Of a stretch of DNA of 64,000 nt, positions 41,801 through 49,994 are shown in pieces; position 1 is the first letter of the stretch, and each line of letters begins with the position of its first letter. The notes under the pieces are model-generated. The model did no database searches. It was not told where the DNA came from and worked only from the letters and a program-made list of their open reading frames with translations. This DNA comes from Owenweeksia sp965214115 (GTDB lineage Bacteria; Bacteroidota; Bacteroidia; Flavobacteriales; Schleiferiaceae). Position numbers and translations under genes: made by a program. The stretch spans positions 62,001 through 126,000 of the forward strand of contig CBDCAU010000004.1 of the NCBI GenBank assembly GCA_965214115.1. The letters are read 5' to 3'.

Positions 41801-43817
41801 TGTCGTTAAAGGTCGGGTTCACGATTAAAGTAGTCTGCACCACGCTGTCGCAGCCGTTGGCGCCCATCAAGGTATCGTTGAAAACACCCGAAGCCGTTTG
41901 GTAAACCCCGCCCAGCAAAATGCTGTCGCCGCTGCAGATGCTGTCCGTCAGCGCGGTGAAGGAGGCGGGCCGCACGGTGAGCGCGGTGATGACAATGCTG
42001 TCGCAACCGCTTTGGCGAGACAGGCTGTCGGTGAACACGCCCGAAGCCCTCTGGAACGCCCCCGCCAAAAGGATGCTGTCGCCGTTGCAGATGGACGTAT
42101 CCCGCAAAATGGGAGTATTGAAGGTATCCACCACCGTTACGGTGGCCACACAAGTATCGCCATCGCCGTTGATATCATAAATGAAAAGGCTGACCGAATT
42201 AGCACCGACATCCGCACAGGTAAAAGTAGCTTGGGAAACCGCGAACGAATCCAAACCGCAAGCAGCGGCACTGCCATTGTTGAGGAAAGTGGAATCGATG
42301 AATGCTATCCCATTGGCATTTAAATAAACAGTGGTGTCTTGGCATTGGGCCACGGGTGCAGTACAGGAAAGAGCAGCCATCTCAAAAATATAGGCCGAAC
42401 CAGCAAAGGAAAGGGTGTTGCCCCCAGCCGTGTCCTCATCTTCCCCAATAGCCCCCACGATGGCCCGGTGGCCGGAAATGGAGACGGAAATGCCAAACTG
42501 GTCAAATGCCCCTCGGTCGGAGGCGGCCAGCTTCTGTGCCTCTTGCCAAGCGCCGCCGCCGTCCCGCTCAAAAATGTAGGCCGAGCCGGCAGCGAAAAGG
42601 AAGTTGCCCCCGGCCGTGTCCTCATCTTCCCCAACAGCGCCCACGATGGCGCGGTCGCCCGAAATGGAGACAGACCAACCAAAAAGGTCACCTGCCCCCC
42701 GGTCGGAGGCGATAAGCTTCTGCACCTGCTGCCAGACGCCGCCCCCGTCCCGCTCATAGAGATAGGCCGAGCCGGCATCAGAAAGGGTATTGCCCCCGGC
42801 CGTGTCCTGATCTTCTTGATAAGCCCCCGCGATGGCACGGTCGCCGGAAATGGAAACGGAAAAGCCAAAATTGTCATCGACCCCCCGGTCGGAGGCGGTC
42901 AGCTTCTGCACCTGCTGCCAGATACCCGCACCGTCCCGCTCAAAGAGGTAGGCCGAGCCGGCATTGTTAAGGGCGTTGCCTCCGGCCGTGTCCTCGTCTT
43001 CCTCAATAGCCCCCACGATGGCGCGCTCACCCGAAATGGACACGGAATAGCCAAACCGGTCATTTGCCCCCCGGTCGGAGGCCACCAGTTTCTGCACCTC
43101 TTGCCAAGTGCCGCTGCCGTCCCGTTCAAAAAGGTAGGCCGAGCCAGCCCTTGAAAAGAAGTTGCCCCCTGCCGTGTCTTGATCTTCCTGATAAGCCCCC
43201 ACGATGGCGCGGCCATCCGAAATGGAGACGGACCAACCAAAATTATCAAGTGCCCCACGGTCGGAGGCGGTCAACTTCTGCACCTCTTGCCAAGTGCCAC
43301 CGGCGTCCCGCTCAAAGATGTAGGCCGAGCCGGCATCGGAAAGGGAGTTTCCCCCGGCCGTGTCCTCTTCTTCCCGATAAGCACCCACGATGGCGCGGCC
43401 GGCCGAAATGGACACGGAATAGCCAAACCGGTCATTTGCCCCCCGGTCGGAGGCGACCAGCTTCTGCACCTGCTGCCAGGCGCCACCGGCGTCCCGCTCA
43501 AAGATGTAGGCCGAGCCGGCAGCTACACTAGTGTTGCCCCCAGCCGTGTCTTCGTCTTCCAAATAAGCCCCTACGATAGCCCGGTCGCCCGAAATGGAAA
43601 CAGACTGGCCAAAAAAGTCAGATGCCCCTCTGTCGGCGGCCACCAGTTTTTGGAGTTCTTGGTAATCGTTTTGGGCTTGAGCGGCAAGACCCAGCAACAG
43701 CATCAGCGCCAAGCCGAATCCCGCCAAGTGGTGAGTGAATGAACGAAGAAAGCCTGGAGAAACAGAGGCCTTTGGAGCTCCGACCGTAGCCGAGCTGTGG
43801 TTTGTAAAAAAATTCAT
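38844..43817 (-). CDS. Giant secreted seven-repeat FG-GAP propeller protein with T9SS sorting domain
   Basis: About 1657 residues, exported. The ATG at 43817 is used; an ATG at 43928 would add 37 residues. A hydrophobic signal segment (FGLALMLLLGLAAQAQ) lies about 35 residues in. Then seven ~61-residue FG-GAP repeats (QKLxASDRGAxDxFGxSVSISG-type, ending AGSAYIFERD) can form one seven-blade propeller. Next come a Cys-rich domain and about twelve ~45-65-residue repeats with CxGDS and GCDS motifs, then two copies of a ~170-residue beta domain (RSTTVRPSNLSG / RKSFNLQNNVDVEARF), and a C-terminal T9SS domain (VEVFPNPTTGKLTLLLP ... GLYFVRYV). Likely a surface adhesin or matrix protein. Confidence 0.9.
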   Translation of the reverse strand: MNFFTNHSSATVGAPKASVSPGFLRSFTHHLAGFGLALMLLLGLAAQAQNDYQELQKLVAADRGASDFFGQSVSISGDRAIVGAYLEDEDTAGGNTSVAAGSAYIFERDAGGAWQQVQKLVASDRGANDRFGYSVSISAGRAIVGAYREEEDTAGGNSLSDAGSAYIFERDAGGTWQEVQKLTASDRGALDNFGWSVSISDGRAIVGAYQEDQDTAGGNFFSRAGSAYLFERDGSGTWQEVQKLVASDRGANDRFGYSVSISGERAIVGAIEEDEDTAGGNALNNAGSAYLFERDGAGIWQQVQKLTASDRGVDDNFGFSVSISGDRAIAGAYQEDQDTAGGNTLSDAGSAYLYERDGGGVWQQVQKLIASDRGAGDLFGWSVSISGDRAIVGAVGEDEDTAGGNFLFAAGSAYIFERDGGGAWQEAQKLAASDRGAFDQFGISVSISGHRAIVGAIGEDEDTAGGNTLSFAGSAYIFEMAALSCTAPVAQCQDTTVYLNANGIAFIDSTFLNNGSAAACGLDSFAVSQATFTCADVGANSVSLFIYDINGDGDTCVATVTVVDTFNTPILRDTSICNGDSILLAGAFQRASGVFTDSLSRQSGCDSIVITALTVRPASFTALTDSICSGDSILLGGVYQTASGVFNDTLMGANGCDSVVQTTLIVNPTFNDTLTPMEICDGDSVMIFGNFENTAGTFTDSSTSAAGCDSVTTMELIVNPTFNDTTAAVQICQGDSAMIFGNFETMAGFFTDSATSANGCDSVTTTELQTVPNITTEDTLTICEGDTAVIFGMPQTREGMFTDTSVSSGGCDSIATVCLIINQIDSTMLAATTCDPAMAGTSSMIFTGSDGCDSVVTTMTALLASFNDTTAPVIVCDGDSALIFGNFENMAGTFTDSSTSAAGCDSITITELIVNPIFNNTTAPVQICQGDSVMIFGTFRSMAGTFTDSAQTAAGCDSITITELQVVPMISTKDTLTICDGDTAIIFGMPQTMAGTFTDTSVSGGGCDSIATVCLIVNQTDSTMLMATTCDPAVAGSSTMTFMGTDGCDSVVTTVTTLLPGSNDTTAPVVICEGDSAVVFGNFETMAGFFTDSATNGAGCDSITTTELIVNDTNITMVADSICPGDSVFIAGAFRDTAGNFSEILTNASGCDSTVVTELALRNDSGCTQQPTGPCGTVVISDTSFRRSTTVRPSNLSGNWNGVNGNLPPVSSFTVPVDTGQPYSFPSIDRVDSAHVITSGNNIRFYRKSFNLQNNVDVEARFRLSVDDQAEIYVNGKLVTADYSFGQSTYKSPPLDVMFNADGTVDNPNMGNEPFDFATGGDLDTIFRTGANTVTVVVRNLAKATDRGGFSFRMDVGCTGTGDTAAPPLPRRDSCVSDTSWRKSTVITPSSFSGTWSGTNGLPPDSTFTLPVDTGQPYSFHSIDRVAGSHVIKSANNIRYFRKTFDLTESDDLDARFRATFDDQVEIYVNGIKLLRENTVGANNDQLPAHDIAFDGTAKTFVNGNAGGEMYDFVGTNDLDSVFQTGTNTLTVALRNFSKASDRGGFSFRLDVSKGGQSVLVKKDNATARIPLDEEALVEVFPNPTTGKLTLLLPVLVDGETAQVVLTDFAGKTVERLPRSAGNPPIINIDLGSHASGLYFVRYVQGRQVTTVKVVKK

Positions 43818-44134
43818 TATGGTAGTCAGTTTAGGATTGGTATTCAATCGAAAGCCAGCACTGCTGACTTCATCGCCCCGCTTTTCGCGCGAATCAGGGA
43901 CGGTTTGGGTAAATGGTTTACATTCCATTGTTCTTGGTTTTTAAATTAAACATTTTTTAAAATCTCAGAAAAACCACCTTGGTTTAACGCCCCAAAACTC
44001 CAAAGTCCTAATAAGCTGTGATTGTAAAAATCGGACACTATAATTCAAGAATCTGATTTTCAAAATGTTATAGTATAAGAAAGTTACCTATTTATTCTAT
44101 TTGCATTAAGATAGTTAATCAATTATTCAGCGCT

Positions 44135-45001
44135 ATGAAATTCCGCACCGCCCTGCCCCAGCCCGCCCTGCGCGGCCTCGTTCGCCACTATTGGCACACC
44201 AGTTATGATTCCGCAAAAGATGCCCAAGAATTTCCCTCCCACCTGCCGGCGATGACCGTGCAGGAAATCGGGTTCTGCCTGAAAAAACCCTTCAACACCA
44301 CTTGGCAAGACTGCAGCACCTTCAAAATGCCGATGGCCTGCCTGCGGAGCCACCTCACCAAGCCGGCCGAAGTGGACGGCCTGGACGAAGGCTTTGCCAT
44401 CCACCTCCACCACTGGGCGGCCTTCAAACTCTGGGGGATTCCAGTGAACGAACTGGCGGACGTGCCCGTTTCGTTGCGCTCTTTGCTGGGAAAGCGGATC
44501 GAACCTTTTTGCGACCAGATTTTCTTGGCCAAAGATTTCCAGGAAAGAATCCGCATCTCGGAAGATTTTTTGCTCGGCGAGCTGCGCGAGGTTTCGGAAA
44601 GTCGGTTGAAACTGGAAACGACCGTAGAAAGGTTAAGCCAAAAAAGCGGCTTTATCTCCATAAAAGAACTAGCCGAAAAAAACGGTGTTTCAGAGCGCCA
44701 GTTTCAGAGGATGTTCAGAGGGCAGATTGGGTTGTCCCCGCAGCTTTATTCTAAAATACTGAGGGTAAACCACCTCATTTCCGCCATCCCCAACCAAAGC
44801 GAGGTGGACTGGCAGGATTTTATTTACCAATACAATTACTTTGACCAATCGCACCTCATTCGAGATTTCAAAAGGTTTGCGGGACATTCGCCCTCGGAGT
44901 TTGTAAAAATGAACATCCATCGTTTTTGCAAACACTACGTGGCGCAAGACGGGGAGAAAAGTGCCACTTCGCCACAAGAGCCGTCGGGTATCATAAATTA
45001 A
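44135..45001 (+). CDS. AraC-family transcriptional regulator
   Basis: A 288-residue regulator with an N-terminal sensing region of the DUF6597 type (LRGLVRHYWHTSY, MTVQEIGFCLKKPF) and a C-terminal AraC double helix-turn-helix (SIKELAEKNGVSERQFQRMF; then YNYFDQSHLIRDFKRFAGHSPSEF, shown in parts). The signal and targets are unknown. It stands alone between the giant FG-GAP gene and the Gfo/Idh operon. The 200 bp upstream show no strong promoter. Confidence 0.9.
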   Translation: MKFRTALPQPALRGLVRHYWHTSYDSAKDAQEFPSHLPAMTVQEIGFCLKKPFNTTWQDCSTFKMPMACLRSHLTKPAEVDGLDEGFAIHLHHWAAFKLWGIPVNELADVPVSLRSLLGKRIEPFCDQIFLAKDFQERIRISEDFLLGELREVSESRLKLETTVERLSQKSGFISIKELAEKNGVSERQFQRMFRGQIGLSPQLYSKILRVNHLISAIPNQSEVDWQDFIYQYNYFDQSHLIRDFKRFAGHSPSEFVKMNIHRFCKHYVAQDGEKSATSPQEPSGIIN

Positions 45002-45090
45002 TGCAAGTCTTCCCCTTTTCCAATGGGAGCATTCCACAATTTGACTTGGCCTCCTAATCTCGTCCCACCCCCCCACCCCGTTTCCTGTCT

Positions 45091-45098
45091 TATTTTTG
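45091..45098 (+). promoter_or_regulatory. Candidate -7 element of the Gfo/Idh operon
   Basis: TATTTTTG, 18 bases before the ATG at 45117. The -33 position lies in a C-run, so support is partial. Confidence 0.4.
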
Positions 45099-45116
45099 TC
45101 GAAATTTTTTCGGAAA

Positions 45117-46103
45117 ATGTTGAAAATCGGAGTGCTGGGCGCGGGGCATTTGGGCAAGATTCATTTGAAATGCATCAAAGGATTGCCGGCGCATTATCGC
45201 TTGGCGGGATTTTACGACCCCAATCCTGAAATAGCGCGCGCCGTTAGCAAAGCCTTCGATATCCCCCGTTTCGATTCGATGGAAGAGCTGATCGCGAAAG
45301 TGGATGTGGTGGACATCGTGACGCCCACGCTGGATCATTTCGAATGTGCCAAAAAATCAATCGCCCGCAAGAGGCATTTTTTCATTGAAAAACCCATCAC
45401 CGAAACGCCGGCGCAGGCCCAAGAATTGATGCAACTTTCCGAGGAAGCGGGCGTATTGGCGCAAGTGGGCCACGTGGAAAGGTTCAACCCCGCGTTCCTC
45501 TCTGTCCGGAATTACATCCAAAACCCGATGTTCATCGAGACGCACCGCTTGGCGGAGTTCAACCCGCGCGGCACGGATGTTCCCGTAGTTTTGGATTTGA
45601 TGATCCACGACATTGACATCGTGCTGAGCTTGGTGGACAGCCCGCTGAAAATCGTGAGCGCCAGCGGGGTTTCCGTCATCAGCGATACGCCGGACATTGC
45701 CAACGCGCGCCTCGAATTTGAAAACGGCTGCACCGCCAATTTAACGGCCAGCCGCATCTCCTTAAAAAGTATGCGCAAGACGCGCATCTTCCAAAAAGAC
45801 GCTTATGTGACGGTGGATTTTCTGAAAAAAGAAAGCGAGGTGACGCGGATGATGGACGACATCGACACCGAAAACCCCTATGCGATGGTGATGGAACTGG
45901 GCGGCGGCAGGCAGAAGCAAGTGTTTTTTGAAAAACCCGAAGTGCCGCACACCAACGCCATCCAGGAAGAGTTGAAATCTTTTGCCGAGGCCATCAATAA
46001 AAACGCCGCGCCGCGCGTTACCCTTGCCGACGGTCACCGCGCTTTGGAGGTAGCTACCCAAGTGCTGGATCGTATTCGGTTAAACCTCAATGTGATAGCC
46101 TGA
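45117..46103 (+). CDS. Gfo/Idh/MocA-family oxidoreductase
   Basis: A 328-residue NAD(P)-dependent sugar oxidoreductase. The ATG at 45117 begins with the Rossmann motif IGVLGAGHLGKIH. The EKPITETPAQA segment with the conserved Lys-Pro and the DLMIHDIDIVLSL helix are family marks. Members oxidise or epimerise nucleotide or free sugars. The next gene starts three bases after the stop and a sugar phosphotransferase follows, so a role in polysaccharide precursor metabolism is likely, by context only. Confidence 0.92.
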   Translation: MLKIGVLGAGHLGKIHLKCIKGLPAHYRLAGFYDPNPEIARAVSKAFDIPRFDSMEELIAKVDVVDIVTPTLDHFECAKKSIARKRHFFIEKPITETPAQAQELMQLSEEAGVLAQVGHVERFNPAFLSVRNYIQNPMFIETHRLAEFNPRGTDVPVVLDLMIHDIDIVLSLVDSPLKIVSASGVSVISDTPDIANARLEFENGCTANLTASRISLKSMRKTRIFQKDAYVTVDFLKKESEVTRMMDDIDTENPYAMVMELGGGRQKQVFFEKPEVPHTNAIQEELKSFAEAINKNAAPRVTLADGHRALEVATQVLDRIRLNLNVIA

Positions 46104-46106
46104 AAT

Positions 46107-47018
46107 ATGGCCCAAAACTATTCTCGCCCCGCCCTTTTGTGCGTTCTTTTTATTTGGATTTTTTCAGCCTGTTCCCGCGACGAGCTGAAAGCGCCGCTCC
46201 CCCTGTACATTTCGATTCCCGAAATCTTTTTGGAAACCGAACCCAGCGAAGGTTCTTGCCACAGCCAAATCACCACCGTATGGATTTCCGCCAACGGCGC
46301 GGAACTGGCGGTGTATGAACTGCCCGCGTACATTCCGCTCCTTTTGCAAAATGGCGCCAACGACATCCGCATCCTGCCGGGCATCACGGCCAACGGCATT
46401 GCCGCCAACCGCGCCATTTACACGCGCTACGATGAAATCAATCTGACCGTGGATTTTGACGAAGCGGCCATCGGCGCGGACACTTTGCAATTATCTGACA
46501 GCGAGCGGACTACGCGCTACAGCGGATTATCCACGGTAGAAATTTTGGAAGATTTTGATGGCACGGGACTCAATTTGGAACGCAGCGTGCAGGCCGATAC
46601 GGGAATCCTAAAAACCAGCGACCCGAACGAGATTTTCACCAACCCCCAAAAACCCAGCGAAATCAACGGCAGCGCGGGTGTTATGTACGTTTCCGAAGCG
46701 GGGGGCTTGTCTGAAATAACCACCGTGAATCCCTACGATTTGCCGAAAGGCGGCACCAACGTATGGCTGGAAATGAGCTATAAATGTGAAGTGCCCTTTA
46801 CCGTCGGCGTCTTTGCCCTCACGCCTTCGCAGGTCATCCCCGCCCCTACTTTGACGGTGAACCCCAAAGAAAACTGGAACAAAATATATGTGAACTTGGT
46901 GGCCGAAGTGAGTGGAAACCAAGGCGCCACGGAATATAAAATCTTCGTGCGCTCCAATTATGACGCGGCAACGGGCGAGGGCCGGATCTGGCTGGACAAT
47001 CTAAAATTGGTGTATTGA
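46107..47018 (+). CDS. Lipoprotein of unknown function
   Basis: A 303-residue exported lipoprotein (lipobox FSAC at about residue 22) that I cannot assign. The chain looks beta-rich; the C-terminal part (WLEMSYKCEVPFTVGVF ... EGRIWLDNLKLVY) resembles a jelly-roll or carbohydrate-binding-like fold. It sits three bases after the Gfo/Idh gene, and its stop overlaps the TTG start of the phosphotransferase, so all are co-transcribed. Confidence 0.75.
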   Translation: MAQNYSRPALLCVLFIWIFSACSRDELKAPLPLYISIPEIFLETEPSEGSCHSQITTVWISANGAELAVYELPAYIPLLLQNGANDIRILPGITANGIAANRAIYTRYDEINLTVDFDEAAIGADTLQLSDSERTTRYSGLSTVEILEDFDGTGLNLERSVQADTGILKTSDPNEIFTNPQKPSEINGSAGVMYVSEAGGLSEITTVNPYDLPKGGTNVWLEMSYKCEVPFTVGVFALTPSQVIPAPTLTVNPKENWNKIYVNLVAEVSGNQGATEYKIFVRSNYDAATGEGRIWLDNLKLVY

Positions 47019-48436
47019 ATTCCCAAAAAAAACCCGTCCGGCAAGTCCTGATTTACGTTTTTGGAGATGCGCACGCCGCCATCGCCGCCTACACGGCGCT
47101 CTACGTTTTCCGGCGGGTTTACATCGAGCCAGCGCCCATCCCCTTGGCGGAAATCCGCTTCAACGAAACGTATGTTTACGGCCTCGTCCTCCTGCCCGTT
47201 TTTTGGGTGGTGGTGTATCTTATCACGGGGTTTTACAAAGACATCTACCGCCGTTCGCGCCTCAAAGAAATCATCTACACTTTCAACGCCGCGCTGTTGG
47301 GGAGCGTAGTGGTTTTCTTCGCCCTCATTTTAGATGACTGGGTCGGCAATTACACCGATTATTACCGGGGCTTTTTGATGTATTTCGTCAGCCAATTCCT
47401 GTTTACGGCGGGCGCGCGATTTCTTATCAGCAGTGGCACGGCGCGGCGCATCCGGCGGGGCAAGCTGGTTTTCAACACCTTGCTGGTGGGCAGCAATCAA
47501 AAAGCGGCGGATTTATATGGCGAAATGTCCACCGAGACGGCGGACGGCCACTATTTCGTGGGGTTCGCCAGCGTGCATAACAATATTCAGTTTTTGGTAA
47601 AACAGAAGTTGGAACACCTTGGCTCACACGAAAATTTGCCGAAAATCATCGCCGCAAAAAACGTGGAAGAAGTCATCATCGCCATCGAATCATCCGAGCA
47701 CGAAAAGCTGGAAACCATCATCAATATTTTGGAAGGCACGGACGTTAAGGTGAAGATGATCCCCGACACCTACGACATCATTTCCGGCAAAGTACGGATG
47801 CAATCCATTGGTACTGCGCCACTTATCGAAATCAATCACGAACTGGCCCCGCTATGGCAGCGCGTCGTCAAGCGTTTTTTCGATGTTTCAGTATCCATCG
47901 TCGTCCTCATTTTGCTCTCGCCCGTTTTTCTTTTTTCAATGTTGATGGTGAAATTTTCCAGCCCCGGCACCATATTTTTCCGCCAACAGCGCGTGGGCCT
48001 GAATGGCAAACGATTCGACATCCTAAAATTCCGTTCGATGGCGCGCGATGCCGAAAAAGACGGCCCGCAACTTAGCTCGGAAGATGATCCGCGCATCACC
48101 AAATGGGGGCGCTTTATGCGCAAATACCGCATCGACGAATTGCCGCAGTTTGTCAACGTCATCCTCGGCGAAATGTCCATCGTGGGGCCGCGGCCAGAGC
48201 GCCCTTTTTACATCGAGCGCATCCAGATGGTGGCGCCGCATTACAAACACGTTCTGAAAGTAAAACCCGGCATCACCAGTTGGGGGATGGTCAAATTTGG
48301 CTATGCCGAAAACGTGCAGGAGATGATTCAGCGGCTGAAATACGACATCATTTACATCGAAAACATCAACCTTTTCAACGACCTCAAAGTGTTGATTTAC
48401 ACCGTTTTAATAGTGTTGCAAGGCCGTGGCAAATGA
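47015..48436 (+). CDS. Polyprenyl-phosphate sugar phosphotransferase (WcaJ type)
   Basis: A 473-residue initiating enzyme of exopolysaccharide or O-antigen synthesis that moves a sugar phosphate onto the lipid carrier. The N-terminal half holds about four membrane helices and a Rossmann-like CoA-binding-type domain. The C-terminal bacterial sugar transferase domain has KRFFDVSVSIVVLILLSPVF, FRQQRVGLNGKRFDILKFRS and DELPQFVNVILGEMSIVGPR. The start is TTG at 47015, overlapping the preceding TGA, which indicates coupled translation. No glycosyltransferase cluster follows in this window. Confidence 0.92.
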   Translation: MNSQKKPVRQVLIYVFGDAHAAIAAYTALYVFRRVYIEPAPIPLAEIRFNETYVYGLVLLPVFWVVVYLITGFYKDIYRRSRLKEIIYTFNAALLGSVVVFFALILDDWVGNYTDYYRGFLMYFVSQFLFTAGARFLISSGTARRIRRGKLVFNTLLVGSNQKAADLYGEMSTETADGHYFVGFASVHNNIQFLVKQKLEHLGSHENLPKIIAAKNVEEVIIAIESSEHEKLETIINILEGTDVKVKMIPDTYDIISGKVRMQSIGTAPLIEINHELAPLWQRVVKRFFDVSVSIVVLILLSPVFLFSMLMVKFSSPGTIFFRQQRVGLNGKRFDILKFRSMARDAEKDGPQLSSEDDPRITKWGRFMRKYRIDELPQFVNVILGEMSIVGPRPERPFYIERIQMVAPHYKHVLKVKPGITSWGMVKFGYAENVQEMIQRLKYDIIYIENINLFNDLKVLIYTVLIVLQGRGK

Positions 48437-48915
48437 TGGATTTTGAAAAATTCAGCCGGCAGGCTCATTCTCAAAAAAAGGAGAACCGCGCTTTTTTCAA
48501 GCGTCTGAAAAAGTGGCCTCCCAAAAAATTGGATACCGAATTTCACGCCGCGCATTCGGCCGCTTTCGCGGAAATCGACTGTTTGGAATGCGCCAATTGC
48601 TGCAAGACCACCGGCCCGCTTTTTACGGATAAAGACATCGATCGGCTCGCCAAACATTTCAAAATGAAAGCGGCGGATTTCATCGAAAAATATCTCCGCG
48701 TGGACGAGGACGGCGACTTCGTTTTGCAGTCCGTCCCCTGCCCTTTTTTGGGTTCGGACAATTACTGCTCTGTATATGAAAACCGCCCCAAAGCCTGCCG
48801 CGAGTTCCCCCACACCGACCGCAACCGGATGCACCAGATTTTGGATTTGACCCGCAAGAACGTGGAGGTTTGTCCTGCCGTTTTTCAGATGGTGGAGCGG
48901 ATGAAAAACCAATAA
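48433..48915 (+). CDS. YkgJ-family cysteine-cluster protein
   Basis: A 160-residue protein with the putative metal-binding Cys pattern DCLECANCCKTTGPLF near residue 50 and CPFLGSDNYCSVYENRPKAC near residue 105. The family probably binds zinc or an Fe-S cluster; the function is not known. The ATG at 48433 overlaps the phosphotransferase stop (ATGA), so it is the last gene of the operon. Confidence 0.9.
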   Translation: MMDFEKFSRQAHSQKKENRAFFKRLKKWPPKKLDTEFHAAHSAAFAEIDCLECANCCKTTGPLFTDKDIDRLAKHFKMKAADFIEKYLRVDEDGDFVLQSVPCPFLGSDNYCSVYENRPKACREFPHTDRNRMHQILDLTRKNVEVCPAVFQMVERMKNQ

Positions 48916-48970
48916 GCGAGACTTCGCTTACCGACTCTCTTTGATTTTCGAAAATTTTAAACCCAGCTTT

Positions 48971-49054
48971 TCCATTGTGTCACCCCTCTCCTAAAGGAGA
49001 GGGGCCGGGGGTGAGGTCTTCAAACTTTTCCAAAGTTCCAAATTTTGGAAAAGC
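48971..49054. repeat. Two palindromic repeats (CCCCTCTCC type and CCAAAG type, copy 3)
   Basis: The first, at about 48981-49015, has the perfect stem CCCCTCTCC / GGAGAGGGG with a GGGGGTGAGG tail, a repeat widespread in Bacteroidota. The second, at 49025-49054, is a copy of the CTTTTCCAAAG palindrome. Both lie between convergent genes. Confidence 0.8.
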
Positions 49055-49065
49055 TGGCCGAAAAC

Positions 49066-49911
49066 CTACCCCAACGCCGCCTTCAAGTTAATTTTATGCA
49101 CCAACTCCTCCGCCAGCCCTTTTTCAAAATCCTTCTTGCGGTATTTTTTCACCCACTGAACGCCGTGGATAGCATTGGTCAAATACACCGCATCCGCGCG
49201 CTGCAACTCAAACGGTGAAAAACTTTCCTCCTTGATTTCAAAACCGATTTTTGGGAGAAGTCCGATGACTTGCTTTCGCATCACGCCTTTTAAACAACCG
49301 TCCGAAAGCGGCGGCGTGAACACAGTTTTTTCCTTCACCAAAAATAAATTGGAACTGATGCAATCGGCCACCATCTTATTGTCGTTCAATAAGATACACT
49401 CGTCAAAACCGTTTTCTTTTTTAAAAATGGAAGCCACCGTATAAAGCGTGGCGGCGGTAGTTTTAAGGTTGGAAAGCAAACTCGCTTGTTTGTAATAATC
49501 CTTGAAAAGGTCGATTTCCAAACCTTCATCATTCAGCTCGTATTTGGGATTTTCCAATTCGGAAACGGTGATTAAAAAATCTACACCGGAATTTTCCGGT
49601 GTGTAGAATCCCCCTTCCATGCGAAAAACCAGCAATTTTACCCGCGCAGTCTTGCCTTCCAAATCATTGGCCTGCAAAGTTTTACGCATCTCATCTTCCA
49701 AAAATTCGGGTGAAAATGCCATCGGGATTTCCATCCGTAAAATCCGCATCGAACTCATCAAGCGGAAATAATGGTCTTCCCAAAAGTTGATGCGGTTGTG
49801 CGCAAACTTCATCGTTTCGAAAAGGCCGTCGCCGTAGTTCAGCGCACGATTTTGTATAGATAATTCTATCGTTTTTCCATCAAGGATTTTACCATTGAAA
49901 TTGTACAACAT
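49066..49911 (-). CDS. Class IV PLP-dependent aminotransferase (PabC/IlvE-like)
   Basis: Fold-type IV PLP enzyme of about 281 residues, either a branched-chain aminotransferase or an aminodeoxychorismate lyase. The start at 49911 gives MLYNFNGKILD. The family pattern includes NRALNYGDGLFETMK, the PLP-lysine segment LKTTAATLY (Lys), FDECILLN and a TPPLSDGCLKGVMRKQVI block. The phosphate-binding motif fits both activities; the reaction cannot be decided by eye. Confidence 0.88.
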   Translation of the reverse strand: MLYNFNGKILDGKTIELSIQNRALNYGDGLFETMKFAHNRINFWEDHYFRLMSSMRILRMEIPMAFSPEFLEDEMRKTLQANDLEGKTARVKLLVFRMEGGFYTPENSGVDFLITVSELENPKYELNDEGLEIDLFKDYYKQASLLSNLKTTAATLYTVASIFKKENGFDECILLNDNKMVADCISSNLFLVKEKTVFTPPLSDGCLKGVMRKQVIGLLPKIGFEIKEESFSPFELQRADAVYLTNAIHGVQWVKKYRKKDFEKGLAEELVHKINLKAALG

Positions 49912-49969
49912 TTTTATTTTTTTATTCATCAAGCGGTCGCTAAATCCTACTATTAATCTAACAACTTAA

Positions 49970-49994
49970 CTTAGTGTCTTTGTGCCTTTGTGGC
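49970..49994. repeat. Single arm of the CACAAAG repeat
   Basis: CTTAGTGTCTTTGTGCCTTT plus GTGGC, one arm of the element seen complete at 9697-9794 and 56665-56763. It overlaps the 3' end of the symporter gene and codes its last residues ATKAQRH. Confidence 0.8.

Noticed and set aside
42380..43680. Regular ~183-bp direct repeats that could suggest a CRISPR or satellite
   Set aside because: The unit is a multiple of three and encodes FG-GAP repeats in one long reading frame; there are no spacers of CRISPR type.
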